Origin: Lytechinus pictus
Taxonomy: Eukaryota; Echinodermata; Echinoidea; Temnopleuroida; Toxopneustidae
Direction: 5' to 3'
Length of the DNA stretch: 64,000 nucleotides
Assembly: GCF_037042905.1 (NCBI RefSeq)
Contig: NC_087252.1
Coordinates: 31,435,994 to 31,499,993 of the forward strand
Below, piece after piece: positions 1-12,346 of this stretch. How positions within the stretch are numbered: position 1 is the first letter of the stretch; each line of letters begins with the position of its first letter. The translations under genes were made by a program, and so were the position numbers. Under the pieces are notes generated by a model. The model had not been told where the DNA came from, did no database searches, and saw only the letters and a program-made list of their open reading frames with translations.

Positions 1-433
1 AGTTCCAATAAGGCAAAGATCTTTTGTGTAAGATGGTATCGAATCCCATAGTCTCGATTCATTGGTGTTATTTACAAATTGCGGCCGTTTACACCCCTTC
101 GTATTAAAGTTTCTAATTTACAATTCATTCATTCACTCTAGCATTTCATATTACAATATTGTAGAAGCCTATGGATGCCACCCAGATTTCCAAATTTAAT
201 CATCTTGTCATATCTATAACCCTTTAAAAAGATGATCAGATGGCAAAATCGTTTTCTTCGTCGTGTCATCTGATCATAATCTATGATGAATAAACGTCAT
301 CTGATAGACGTGGCTAGATCCGAGTTATCGTCTTCTGTTCATTTTTTTTTTCAAACTATATGATTATCTGAACATCTGGATGACACTATTAAGCCTCCAT
401 ACAATTGGCATACAATCAAGTAGATACATAGTA
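1..433. other. No feature seen
   Basis: AT-rich unique-looking sequence. No credible open frame, splice pair or repeat boundary was found. Confidence 0.5.
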
Positions 434-1129
434 GGGGAAGGCGGGGTAAGTTGTGACACTTTTTGCATTTTGCATGTTAGAATTGATATGACTAGTAATA
501 TTGCAGAAATAAGTACCTTGCCTTTAAATTTGATTATTGGGAAATATTTTTCACCTATATATAACTTTCTATCCCCACACTGAAAGTCGTTGTGACCTTT
601 GAAAAAAATTATGTCAAATGGCTCAACTTGCCCCATCTGTGGGGTAAGTTGTGCCACCGTCTGGGGTAAGTTGAGCCACAAAAACTATGTACAAAATGTA
701 TGCGGGAGAACCAGGATGTCAATTTTTCTCTATAAATAAATTCTCTATAAATACTAACATCTTCTAAAAGTAAAAGAACTGTCATGTAAATTTGCTCATT
801 TCTGCCTGCATATCAATGGCTTTTTATGTTTTTTTAAATTTTTTATTATATATTACCATAAGAATTACCATGGCTCAACTTGCCCCATGTTGGTTGGCTT
901 AAATTAGCCCCGTCCAAACTTTTTGCGATATTTTCACATCCACACATTTCTTATGCATCCATCATGTAAAAGACTATGACAAGAGTGAGAATCCATACCT
1001 GGACTAACAATATTATTCTTATTTCTATAATATATTTAAAGACGTGTGTGGGTAAAAAGCACTTATCTATTTCACACCCTTTTTCACTTTTTTGGCTGAA
1101 ATTTATGCTCAACTTACCCCGCCTTCCCC
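434..1129. mobile_element. TA-flanked inverted-repeat element (about 700 bp)
   Basis: The ends are inverted copies of GGGGAAGGCGGGGTAAGTT, each bordered by TA (432-433 and 1130-1131), the target duplication of Tc1/mariner-type elements. The interior repeats phrases such as GGGGTAAGTTG and CAACTTGCCCC in both orientations. No transposase is present. Confidence 0.75.
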
Positions 1130-1700
1130 TATAGTGCATAAACATACGATGCTTGACCCCATTGGTATTTATCAATTATTCCATTGAACATTGTTAATTT
1201 CTATTTCTATTTGAAAATTTTTAATCAGTTATTTATTTCAGGGGACTCACATAAACAAGCGATGCTTTCCAGTGAGTTCCCTCTTTTTCATTTTTGTTAT
1301 TCATATTCTGATTTGTTCCTAATTACTCTGTCAATTTGTTTGAAATGAAGAAGAATAAATTCAATCAATCAATCAATACAGACTTGATTTTACGTATATA
1401 TCAAAAGAGAGCCGGGCGGATATTTTGACCATACTGATCGTATTCTCTATAGACTTAAATCATTGAAAATTACTTATATCCATATACATAAAATAGCAAA
1501 TTAGAGTTCGTATCATATCGCTTAAATTAAAAAAAAAAAGCTTCTTTTATAGTTTTTGATGATTTTACTTTGAATAGAGACTTTCATTGCTATCCAACTA
1601 GATATTCATTTATTCACTCCGAGAAGCTCTTTAGCCCATCAATCAATATTAGTTTGTATGACTATATCTATGACGTAACTTTAGGAATTCACTACCCTAA

Positions 1701-2896
1701 AGGGATGGTCCAGGCTGGAGATATTTCTATCTCAATAAATAGAACAAAATTCAGAAAGAAAATGCTGAAAATTTTATCAAAGTCAGATAACAAATAACGA
1801 AGTTATTGGATTTTAAAGATTTGCATAATTCCGGTGAAACTGTTTTAGGCATGTCTTTATGAATATTCATTAGGTGGGCTGATGATGACATATCCCCACT
1901 TGTCCTTTTGTATTTTAGTATATGAAATAAGGTTTATTCAAAAATGTTCTACCAAGAACTAAAACAATCGGATTGACAACTGATTAAAGGTCAAGTCCAC
2001 CGAAGAAAAATGTCGATTTGAATAAATAGAGAAAAATCAAACCAGCATAACGCTGAAAATTTCATCAAAATCAGATGTAAAATAAGAAAGTTATGAAATT
2101 TTAAAGTTTTGCTTATTTTTCACAAAACAGTGATATACACAAGTCAGTGACATGCAAATGACACAGTTGATGATGTCCCTCACTCACTATTTCTTTTGTT
2201 TTTTATTGTTTTAATTATACAATATTTCATTTTTTACAAATTTGACAATTGGGACCAACTTGACTGAACCATAAAGTATTTAACAATGCCAATTCAACAT
2301 GTTCAGAGAGGAATTAATCATTGTTTCACTTGACAATGAGGAGAAAATTTGAATATTCCATATTTCAAATTGAATACAAAAGAAATAGTGAGTGGCTGAT
2401 GTCATCAGTCTTCTCATTTGCATACCGACCAGGATGTGCATACAACTGTTTTGTGGAATTAAGCGAAACTTAAACTTTTTTTATTTTACACCCGATTTTT
2501 AAGAAATTTTCAGTGTCATTCTTGTTGGACTTTTCTCTTTTTATTCAAGTAAATTTTTTGTTGGGGTGGACTTGTCCTTAAAGTACATTAGTTATTTATT
2601 GCCCCAAGTTATTTCATCATACTGGAGACACATAATTTAAACATGTATGAAAAAATGAAAATTTCTGATTTTATGTAATAACATAAGAAAAAGAAAAGTG
2701 GGGATGTAAGATCATTAGCCCACCTAATGAATATTCGTGACGATGTACATATAACTGTTTTCACAAAATATTGATAAACTTTAGAATTCAATAACTTTGT
2801 TATTTTTATCCGATTTTGATGACATTTTCAGCATTTTGCTTTGTGAATTCTACTCTATCTATTTAGATATAAATATTTTTAGCCCGGACCATCCCC
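1701..2896. mobile_element. TTAA-type MITE, family A copy 1, split by a nested element
   Basis: Termini AGGGATGGTCC and GGACCATCCCC are inverted; TTAA follows the right end and CTAA precedes the left. The element is interrupted at 1988-2577 by a family B element. Copies 2 and 3 lie at 43139 and 55371. Confidence 0.8.
1988..2577. mobile_element. TTAA-type MITE, family B copy 1 (nested)
   Basis: Termini AGGTCAAGTCCACC and GGTGGACTTGTCC are inverted and flanked by TTAA on both sides (1984-1987, 2578-2581). It inserted into family A copy 1, so it is the younger of the two. Confidence 0.8.
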
Positions 2897-3220
2897 TTAA
2901 TAAATTTTAATATAAAATTGACAAGCAAAAAAGAAAAAAAAAGGTCTTCACTTTGAATAGGGGGGCACACTGTTTCAACCGCATTTTTTACATTACAAAT
3001 TTTAATTGTGCATATTATATGTTTAGTTCCTTGTATGTATAAATTTATGTCAATATGATAAAGTGATAATGATTAAACAAACATTACTTATTAACCTTTT
3101 CGTGATTAACATCAGTATCCTAAATTTGAATGAATATTGGATTTTTTTCCATAAAATTTCACATGTCGGTGATTTGGGACATTTTGCAGTATTGTCCTTT
3201 TTTTAACCGTGTTTAGTTAA

Positions 3221-3823
3221 AGGTCAAGTCCACCTCAGAAAAATGTTGATTTGAATAAAAAGAGAAAAATTTAACAAGCACATTGCTGAAAATTTCATCA
3301 AAATCGGATGTAAAATAAGAAAGTTATGACATTTCAAAGTTTCGCTTATTTTTAACAAAATAGTTATATGAACGAGCCAGTTACATCCAAATGAGAGAGT
3401 CGATGATGTCACTCACTCACTATTTCTTTTGTTTTTTATTGTTTGAATTATACAATATTTCAATTTTTACGAATTTGATGATTAGGACCTCCTTGCCTGA
3501 AGCACAAAATGTTAAAATATTGGAATTCCACGTGTTCAGGGAGGAATGAAACTTCATTTCACATGACAATGACGAGAAAATCAAAATATTTCATATTTCA
3601 TATAATAAAATACAAAAGAAATAGTGCGTGAGTGATGTCATCAGTTCCCTCATTTGCATACTGACCGAGATGTGCATATAACTGTTTTGTGAAATGAAGC
3701 GAAACTTTAAAATGTCATAACTTTCTTATTTTACATCCGATTTTGATGAAATTTTCAGTGTTTTGCTTGTTGAATTTTTCTCTTTTTATTCAAATCAAGG
3801 TTTTGTTGAGGTGGACTTGTCCT
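3221..3823. mobile_element. TTAA-type MITE, family B copy 2
   Basis: 603 bp with the same termini as the copy at 1988, flanked by TTAA at 3217-3220 and 3824-3827. It has no coding capacity; the short open frames are shadows of the repeat. Confidence 0.85.
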
Positions 3824-3987
3824 TTAAGTGAAAGTTAATTTGAAGGTAAATTGAACATGCTCATTCTATGTAATGTTCATTAACGTGTTCATATTTGAAT
3901 CTCTGTTTTTTCTTTTTTCGTGCAAATATCCACTTGATATGTTAAAACGTTAGCAATTGAATTATTATTATTTACTGCACCTATTTA

Positions 3988-4230
3988 GCTATAGGCGAAG
4001 TTCACCCTGACGAAAAGTTTGTTGTAAAAATAACATTTTAAGAAATGATTTATACAAATATATTGATGAACGTTTGAGGAACACCCATTGAAAATTAAGA
4101 AAGTTTTTAAAACTTTAAGTTTGTGATTTGTGACGTCATATACGAACAGGTGTCCCAATATGTTACGTAACATAAAATGCATACTTTTTTAATGGTTCGT
4201 GATGACCAGAAAAATTACTCTTAAGGGTGC
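3988..4230. mobile_element. Fragment of a third MITE family (C)
   Basis: Starts with GGCGAAGTTCACCCTGA and resembles the sequence beginning at 56562 (GGAGAAATTCACCCGAA). No matching far end was found, so it is truncated. Confidence 0.45.
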
Positions 4231-4429
4231 GGTGGATTTGTTGACACAAATCTTTGTATGATATTGTATTGAGAATTTTTTTTCCATCACATGTAATCGT
4301 CGATTGGAATATTTTTTTTAAACAAATTGTGCACACCTAGTTACAAAGAACGCATATAGCATTTCCATTTATTTGAATACAGGATAAAAGAGCAATGTCG
4401 ATCAAATGCCATGCTCACGGGCATAGGTG

Positions 4430-4500
4430 CCGTGGCCGGGGATCGAACCCCGGATATTTTATGTATACTCAGGCGCCTTAGACCACTCGGCCACGCTCCG
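4430..4500 (-). repeat. tRNA-Leu/Ser-like pseudo-tRNA (SINE head or degraded tRNA)
   Basis: Read on the minus strand it has an A box (TGGCCGAGTGGTCTAAGG) and a B box inside a perfect T arm (CCGGGGTTCGATCCCCGG). The anticodon and variable regions are too short, and the acceptor stem pairs imperfectly. I therefore call it tRNA-derived rather than a working tRNA gene. Confidence 0.6.
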
Positions 4501-4506
4501 GTATGG

Positions 4507-4685
4507 TTTTGTGATTACGATACCGGCGAAACACAGGGCCCCATGGAAGACCAGCAGCAACAATTACAGTTGCAGCTGAATATGGGCTACCAGCAGTAAT
4601 TTAATCCTGCTTGTATATACTGTAAATATTCATTTGTAAAATTGTATGATATTTTTATCTTACGGAAATAAAAACAACAACAAAC
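4507..4685 (+). mobile_element. 3' end of a retroposon (LINE-like) with an AATAAA tail
   Basis: Contains ACCGGCGAAACACAGGGCCCC and ends in AATAAAAACAACAACAAAC. This is the layout of a non-LTR retrotransposon 3' terminus, but no reverse transcriptase is attached. Confidence 0.4.
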
Positions 4686-4689
4686 AGCA

Positions 4690-5730
4690 AGGCTTGACCT
4701 ACTCGTTATCAATATATCGTCACCGAATCCACGAAGTAGAACACGCGACAGTTGATGCGCGTAGTCACTTTTCGAGATAAACGCGAATTAAGAGTTTTAC
4801 ATTTTCAACTGCCCGTTTATATATGATTGTGAAGTTTAACAGAATGAAGAATGCACAAACCAAATCTACTGCTGCCTTCCATGTTAAAAATCTATCGAAT
4901 GAACATCAAATTTTGACGTAGCAGTGATTCAAACACAAGTGTCGTTTTGTGCGTAAAAATGGCGCGTACCTGTGTGCCACTTCGTCGATATTTTTACAGA
5001 GGATTGTACGGCTTGTGTCGCATTTTCACTTTAATTATCTCATTAATTAGAGAGGATTGGGTTCTAAAAATCGGTGAAATAATAGACCATAGCTAGAGAA
5101 TACTAAAACTGAAAGAAATTTCGCGTGATTTTGGGACGTTGTGCCATTTCGTGGATTCAGCGACGATATATTTTAGTTTACGGTCTTGCCGTCAATTCGG
5201 TAGATGTTATTTGAAATGGTTTTGCGTAAATGTAAATATTTTGTTAATGAATTTTAGCCTGATGAATATTCTTAAATGTCCGCGAAGTATAGACACCCCA
5301 TCATACAGAAACCGCTTGAGATTAAGTGCGAATATGTGCAAAGTGAATGGCACAGCTGCTGTCATCTGTGTGACGTCACTCCTATACAATGCGTATCAAA
5401 AAAAGTTTACACTTTTAAAAAATCATGGAAAATTATACATTTGTAATATCCTAATTTCTTTCCCACATTTTAACATTGGTACAGATCGATTTAAGCAAAT
5501 GACGATATAACTGTCGAAACATATTTCCGCCTGAGTGAGCAACCCTTATATTTGAAAAGTTATTGAAAAACGATTTGCGCAGAACTTTGACATAGTTATG
5601 CGATGAAAGTAGCCCTTAATCATAAAGAACACATGGAATTTAGCTAGTAAAATTGATTTGAAGATATCTTCTACCTTTTTAAAACTTGTTTTCCTTGCCC
5701 AAAACACTTCGAAGAATGTCATTGCATCCC
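4690..5730. other. Non-coding; mariner-like terminal sequence near 5386
   Basis: An open frame of 123 codons at 5139-5510 shows no recognisable domain and is probably chance. At 5386-5415, GCGTATCAAAAAAAGTTTACAC matches in inverse orientation a stretch at 8290-8327, so both probably stem from the same transposon terminus. Confidence 0.4.
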
Positions 5731-5731
5731 C

Positions 5732-5733
5732 CC

Positions 5734-5778
<45 letters not shown>
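5732..5778. repeat. (CA)n microsatellite preceded by poly-C
   Basis: A perfect CA dinucleotide run follows a tract of nine C. Confidence 0.95.
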
Positions 5779-5779
<1 letters not shown>

Positions 5780-6655
5780 GAGGCCATCGTGACAATATTT
5801 GCTTTACACTGAGCTGTGATTTACATGAAATGGCTTAGGCTTGATTTTCATTTTGTTAATCATTGTCAAGCTTGTGAAAAGTGTGGAGAAACAAGTATTA
5901 AATGAAAAATGAAATGTAAACCCACTTTAAATAATAAAAACTTAGTGAAAGAATGCTGTAAATGTCTGATATAAACTTTTGTTTACATTCAGCTATGTCC
6001 TCGGATCCAGCTAGCACAAAAAAAGGGTAAATGTTGTGCTTATTAAGAGTGAAAATTTTAATTTAGGTGGCAAAATTGTTACAAAATACTTGAATGTATC
6101 CGTTTTATTTCAATTCACTAAAAGTGCAAGGGAAAGGTAATGATAATTTTTAGTGATCAGTAAAATTTTGAGAGAGACAGGTGTTAGCTTTATTAAAGAA
6201 TAAGTCAGGTGCTAAACTATGTAAATAATCAAAATTGAGTTAGAACGTGCATCTGATCACTAGTTACATATCATGTGAATTAATCACAGCGGGGAACTTG
6301 CATTATAATATGCAGCATTCATATCGCGCTTAATACAAATGATTCTAAGCGCTGCATACTATTACCCCGGCTCTATAGTGACGTGTTCACGTATAAAGCC
6401 ATTGCAGTTTGAAATCCCATCGAGGCAACAAGTTTCCCTCCCCTCCCACCCTATGTACTTTTGTATAATATCAGGGTTTTATTTTATAATATCGAGTGGG
6501 GAGGACCTAACGTCAGTACAAAATTTAGACACACAAGGTGAACGTGTGTAGGGGCTGCATGATTGTAAGGCATTGCAGTGTAACAATAAATGATTGTTGT
6601 GTGTTACCATACCAACTGACTTTATACGTAGAGCTGAGTTACTGTTAAGAATAAC
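5780..6655. other. No feature seen
   Basis: Unique-looking AT-rich sequence. No splice-supported coding segment was found. Confidence 0.45.
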
Positions 6656-6659
6656 CATA

Positions 6660-7440
6660 TCTAGGAATTTCGTGTATCACGATTTATGATATTCCTGTGA
6701 GACATTACATTATGGTTGAGAGGCTAGACAAAATTACGACAGTAGGCCAGCATCGTTGGGAGGTTGAGAGAGACATTGACTTTTGAGTCTTTTTGATGGA
6801 ATTAGGAGCATGGAAAATCTTTAGGAGATTTTGTGTATCGCGATTTATGATATTCATGTGAGACATTACATTATGGTTGGGAGGCTGGGCAGAATTACGG
6901 CAGTAGGTCAGAATGGTTGGGAGAGACTTTGAGTCCTTGAGCTCTACGATGCAAATTACGAGCATGAAAAATGTTTAGGAAATTTTGTGTACCACGATTT
7001 ATGATGTTCCTGTGAGACATTACATTATGGTTGGGAGGCTGGGCAGAATTATGTGAGCATTGTTGTGAGGTTGGAAGAGACATTGAGTCCTTGAGCTCTA
7101 TGATGCAAATAAGGAGCATGGAAAATGTTAAGGAAATTTTGTGTACCACGATTTATGATGCTCCTGTGAGACATTACATTATGGTTGGGAGGCTGGGAAG
7201 AATTGTGTCATCATGGTTGTGAGGTTAGGAGAGACATTGAGTCCTTGAGCTCTATGATGCAAATAAGGAGCATGGAAAATGTTAAGGAAATTGTGTGTAT
7301 CAAGATTTATGATGCTCCTGTGAGACATTACATTATGGTTGGGAGGTTGGGCAGAAATATGTCAGCATTGGTTGGGAGGTTGGGAGAGATATTGATTTTA
7401 TGTTGGAAATTAGGAGCACGGGAAATCTGAAGCTGACTCT
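6660..7440. repeat. Tandem repeat, period about 154 bp, five copies
   Basis: The marker AGACATTACATTATGGTT recurs at 6700, 6861, 7015, 7169 and 7323, giving spacings of 161, 154, 154 and 154. Short open frames run across it, but all copies carry indels, so it is not coding. Confidence 0.9.
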
Positions 7441-7444
7441 TTGC

Positions 7445-8586
7445 CTGCATAAGGTTGGAAGGTTGGGCGGGCAATTACAGCGTTTATCAAGAATTCATAC
7501 AAAGATACAACATGGTTGCGGAGACAATCATAGTATGGATATATGCATATACATGTCATATGTATTTTCAGACTTAAGGAAGCATAGTACGTAATGTGGC
7601 TAATTTTGGTTGTTACACGTAAATGGTAAGTAGGAGCATGAAAGGATAGCCTTATACAATATGTAGAAGGTTTGTGTTCAGAAACAAATTGTTTGAAACC
7701 TGACAGATCACCAATATTAGTATCAAAGTATATGCTCCAAAGATGTTGATTACCAAGATTTAGGGGAAATACCCGTGGGAACTACTATCCTGCGGGTGGG
7801 TCACGTGATCAATAGCCCCAGGGAGGAGTTACTACCCTCCTGGTGTTCACATGACAATATCTTCCAGTATGCCACAGTTCTAATGCATATGTAGTCTTTT
7901 GTTATGTCTCACAACATTATTCAGATTGTGTTGATGTTCATTTCCTTTTATGTTATTTAGGCATATTGCCTATGTGTTTTGATGCCTCGTATGGAATTAA
8001 ATGGCGAGCAATGGCAAATTATTTGTACACTTGTTTTCTTCTCAAAATGTATGAGAAATGTTTCGCAGGGTAAGTTTGATTTCGCCTTTTCCCCTTGACA
8101 CAACGTGAAAACAAGCATTTCTTCGCAAACAGATTTCTGCGAGCTTTACAAAAATGGACAGTGCTCACTCAAGTGTAATATTCTGTCAAAACTTTTACTT
8201 TCATTGGATAGATGAGACCCAAACCTAATAATATATGTGAAAAAAATTACCCACATGTTGTATATTTTTTTAATTCTTAGGGCTTTTTCAAAGTGTAAAC
8301 TTTTTTTGATACGCACTGTAGTAGCTTGTCGGAGGACCGATGAAGTCATGCAGATATATGGACTGAAAATATATATGTTTATATATATATATTTATATAT
8401 ATTTCTAAAAGCCTCATGAAAAAGCCTCATGAAAGGAAATAATCATTATCAAATACTTTTGAGTCCTCGGGTGTCAACTTTAAAAGAGAAACACTGAAAT
8501 AAACATATTTCAGTAAATATAAAATGTGATGAATATATGGTCAGGCTGAAATTTGTGTCACTCTTTCGTTGTTACCTTCGATATTT
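7445..8586. other. Mostly featureless; mariner-like terminus at 8273-8330
   Basis: Small hairpins near 7770-7840 (CCCGTGGGAAC...GCGGGTGGG and a CCAGGGAGG...CCTCCTGG pair) and a terminal sequence at 8273-8330 shared with 5386. No genes are seen. Confidence 0.4.
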
Positions 8587-8900
8587 TGTATAGCCTCCTC
8601 TTAAACTGTCTTCCGTCTCTCTTTTATACTATAGTTTTGTAATGTTGTCTCTACGCATTGAAACTAAGTTACAGGGGCTTGCCTCCCATACAAGCTTTGC
8701 TTTTCTTGGCAAGCCCCTCCGTTCTGTTTATATAGTTATTAGTCAAAGTTACTTTAGTTCGCATTAGTTCTAATTGTTTATACCTTCTAATTCTTATGCA
8801 TTATTCCGATTGATATTGTACTTTAAATTTGACTATGTTTTGTTACTTTGATTTTATTGTGCTTTGTGAACGGAAAATTAATAAAATCTAAATCTTAATA
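8587..8900 (+). mobile_element. 3' untranslated end of a LINE-like retroposon
   Basis: It has a strong hairpin (AGGGGCTTGCC ... GGCAAGCCCCT, 8671-8718) and ends with ATTAATAAAATCTAAATCTT, a polyadenylation-like tail. This organisation is familiar from CR1-like elements, but no protein sequence remains. Confidence 0.45.
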
Positions 8901-9254
8901 AACATAGTTCAGCCGGATATTAATAGACCGTAAAATTGTATTAATCTTCACATTATGAATTTAGTATGGGTTCTTCATTATTTCATGAGTTTAAATATGT
9001 AAATAACAATGACAGAACGATAATTAAATATCCTTTAATTATTACGTAATTATGTAAAAATGATATGGTTACTAAGCAATGTATCGAGCTAGCGTATATG
9101 ACACCAGAACGCAATTTTGTATGAACTTGTTTGTTCATCATACTTCACTTTCTGAAAAATAAATCAAAACTAGTTAAGGTGAAATTATCTTTGACTTTAC
9201 TTCGATTACTTTGTTCATTATTTTCTTTAAAGAAGAGCATATTCCAATATATTG

Positions 9255-9260
9255 TTTATG

Positions 9261-9319
<59 letters not shown>

Positions 9320-9333
9320 AAAGTTATACATGC

Positions 9334-9385
<52 letters not shown>

Positions 9386-9402
9386 TATACATATATAGCT
9401 CT
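9255..9402. repeat. Compound (TA)n/(TG)n microsatellite
   Basis: TA runs at about 9261-9298 and 9338-9400 with a TG run at 9299-9319. Open frames here translate to Tyr-Ile repeats and are not genes. Confidence 0.95.
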
Positions 9403-9535
9403 GGGGAATCTTGATTTGAAGCTACGCCTACCATTGTTCTCTTCATTCATTTCTTTCATAACATATTTAAAATACAAAGAGTTGCCAAAGCTGCTGTACA
9501 TGTATAACGTCTCACATATATATATATATAAGAGA

Positions 9536-9625
9536 AACAAGGTTGAAACTTTCATGCTTTAATCCAACAAAATTTATTGAAGTCCACAAATTTTCGACGG
9601 TTACATACCGTCTTTATCAAGTGAA
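9536..9625 (-). mobile_element. Retroelement 3'-end fragment with an AAAGACGG...CCGTCGAAAA motif
   Basis: On the minus strand, TGATAAAGACGGTATGTAACC is followed by GTCGAAAATTTGTGGACTTC. This layout recalls 3' regions of Penelope-like and similar retroelements. It is flanked on one side by TA repeats. Confidence 0.3.
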
Positions 9626-9725
9626 TATATATATATATATATATCACCGATTGCTTTATTCTCGCTGTATCTATATATTTACTTCGATGACTTGGGCATT
9701 GCATCTTGACATATATATGTATTTT

Positions 9726-9771
<46 letters not shown>

Positions 9772-9810
9772 AGGGTGTAAGGTTGTGTGTATGTGTGTGT
9801 GCAAATAATA
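9626..9810. repeat. (TA)n and (TG)n microsatellites
   Basis: TA runs near 9627-9644 and 9728-9746, a TG run at 9747-9770 and degenerate TGTG to 9801. Confidence 0.95.
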
Positions 9811-11220
9811 TAATGCAGGAGCCAGGTATAGCAAGTAAAATGCTTGAGAGAATAGCAGTCATAGGGAATACAACTTTAAAGTAGCCATAATCATGATCAT
9901 TTTTCGTAAAAATGAGGTAGAATCTTTTTCTTTGGTAGCCTATTTTCATACATTTTCTTTTCAGGAAAAGATAATCAGGATTTTCCACTGTTAACAATGG
10001 CTTACCAGATTAAGACATGTTTTTATGTTTTTATTCAATTGTATTTGAGAGAAGAAACCCCGAAAAGATCACGGTTCGAACAGGGGAATCGGGAACATTT
10101 TGTTTTAAAATACATACAACAGCAAACTAGTACGTACACCGAAAGACCTTAGTCGAAATTCTACGTCTATTAGACCATCATAAACATTAAAAGCTATCTG
10201 TGTCTAATGGTTTCCATAAGATAGACATTTTTTTCTGGATAAAATGCCACCTACAGTAAAAAAAAAAAAATGCTGATTGCCTAAAGAGAAAACCTTTAAG
10301 TGGAATTGATAAATTTTCTATTGGGGCATAATAGCTAAACACCGAAGAATGCCAATGATCCAAGAGAAAAAAATCATATTAGACCAACAGAAACTGTGTG
10401 ATTTGGGACATTATAGGGATGATGTGAAAGGAAAGAAAATCGAGACGTGGTTAAAGTAGAGGAACGCTGCCTACCATTATGGGCAACGTACAACACCCAA
10501 GGACCTTTTTTCATTAATAATCGACCATCAATTTACTGACTATTTGCAATAGTTTCCTTGATATGATAAAAGTGCTATCGGAGGTGACGAACAATAACAT
10601 ATCATCGTCTCATTCAATATAAGCATTTAATGTAATTTATATAAATCCAATCTATATTTCTTTCTCAATGTATCGGGGTTTTAGGGGCTTCTTTCACGTA
10701 GCTATAACTGAATATTTAGCCGAATTTCATTGAGACTGTCATCTCCAGAATGGAGGCTGAAAAGAATTGACTGCTCATTGATGGTCTCATTCGAGTTCTA
10801 TCTTACCTTCTTACGGCAATGTAATATCTAGACCAGTACGAATATGTAAATGGAAGATTATGGAAGAGTAATAAATTCATTAAAGGAATAGGCTAACATC
10901 AGAAAAGTACTTTTTGATTAATACTGACATTTGATTCATGTTATATTGCTTTTCATATGGATAAAATACATTAAGGAAGAAAAAAAATAATATTCTTGCA
11001 GAACTTTCAAGATATCAGTGAAAGAGAAAACAAATCATCATTTACTAAAATATCTTTATTGAAGCACATTAATACAAACGTACTAGTTTACAGATTTAAA
11101 TTAGGCGGTGTTTTCAGACACTTTATATTTCACTTTTTGTACATGCTTAATAATGTTTTTAGTGCAATTTTTCCCGGGCTTCATTTTATAACATATTATC
11201 GATATAGGAAACAGGAGGGA
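9811..11220. other. No feature seen
   Basis: AT-rich, with no supported exon. The open frame at 10996-11262 lacks recognisable domains and ends in a repeat. Confidence 0.45.
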
Positions 11221-11228
11221 CCTTGCAA

Positions 11229-11384
11229 ACTCTGGTTCCATACAAAGTTACAACTGTTGTAACTTTGCCATTATGACAACTACCATGGCAACAGGGCTCA
11301 GCAGCCAATCAAAATCAAGGTTACCGTGGTACTTGCCATAATAGCAAAGTTACAACAGTTGTAACTTTTTATGAAACGAGCCCC
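11229..11384. mobile_element. Palindromic MITE
   Basis: Inverted arms share AAAGTTACAACTGTTGTAAC. The edges read GGTTCCATACAAAG and TTTTTATGAAACGAG. It is related to the host repeat at 12293-12346/13581-13673 (both carry CAACTACCATGG). Confidence 0.75.
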
Positions 11385-12290
11385 AGATTTGTTGAAAATC
11401 AATGGTAGCCATTTATATATATGTAAACAGAACTATTAGAGCATTTACATTGTGGTCAATTCAAAAAAGCCTGGAGTTCTTACTTCCAGAGTGTTTGGCC
11501 AGACATTTTTTAAAGAAATGCGTCGACAACACCTAAGTATAAAACATGACTGTACCTTGAGTGAAAAAGTCCAAGGACAATGAAGCATTGTAATTTGTAA
11601 ATGCTGCAATGTTCCATAATTTTCTGTGGTTTAAATTTCCTTGCCTATATTTTTATTTTAAATTAATATTTCATAGTTCTCTGTGGTCTGCACGTTTCTT
11701 TCCTACATCTAGCTGTTTAGTTTCAAACATTCAATTGTTCTGCAGTATAAACGTTCCTTGACTATATTTGTTTTCAAATTAATTTGTTAAAGTGCATTAA
11801 GGACGATGTAACAGAATACAGTTCTCACAAGTTTATTTGACGCTTGTGCTGTAAAATATGCATATGCTAAGACTAGCCAAAGGCAATGCAATTCCTTTCA
11901 GGGGTTTCCAAAAATACTTAAAGAGATTAAAGCGAGGAGCAGACATTTTTTCTCATTTCAAAGTAGGTGATCTAATATCATTTAAGAATATGGGTTGTGG
12001 AAAAAAATAGAGTGTGGTGGGCGTTGGAACTTCTGAAATCTATTTTGCATTCCTCATCTAAAGCTAAAAGAAAATACATTTTGCGGAGTTCCAATGGTGG
12101 TAAAAGTCAAAGTAATTTATATGCATTAATAGGCGTTGTCGAACGGGAACGTTTTAGCCGTTTAACATCTACTTTTGTTTCTTGGTACATGTATCAATAA
12201 ATTATGTCTTGATATTGAGTTTTTGATATTAGAGTAAGAAATATGATTGTATGTTAATATGTCATATTGCCATAGATACATTGGCGTAAC
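11385..12290. other. No feature seen
   Basis: The 67-codon frame at 11997-12200 starts like a protein, but I recognise no family and see no splice context. Confidence 0.4.
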
Positions 12291-12346
12291 GGGGGACTGT
12301 TTCATAAAGAGATAAAGCTATTAACTTTGCCACTGGCAACTACCAT

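Noticed and set aside
4430-4500. Functional tRNA-Leu gene
   Set aside because: The A and B boxes look good, but the anticodon loop and variable arm do not fit a complete tRNA and the acceptor stem mispairs.
5139-5510. 123-codon open frame as a gene
   Set aside because: No recognisable domain, no splice or initiation context, and it overlaps a transposon terminus at its end.
6700-7340. CRISPR-like array of regularly spaced repeats
   Set aside because: The whole 154-bp unit is repeated with no unique spacers, in a eukaryotic context.
6705-7594. Several frames with similar peptides (SLSSMMQIRSMENVKE and others)
   Set aside because: The similarity comes from the 154-bp tandem repeat. Frames exist on both strands and are broken by indels between units.
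9131-9997. Frames of 90-143 codons over TA/TG repeats
   Set aside because: They read Tyr-Ile and Val-Cys runs from dinucleotide repeats.
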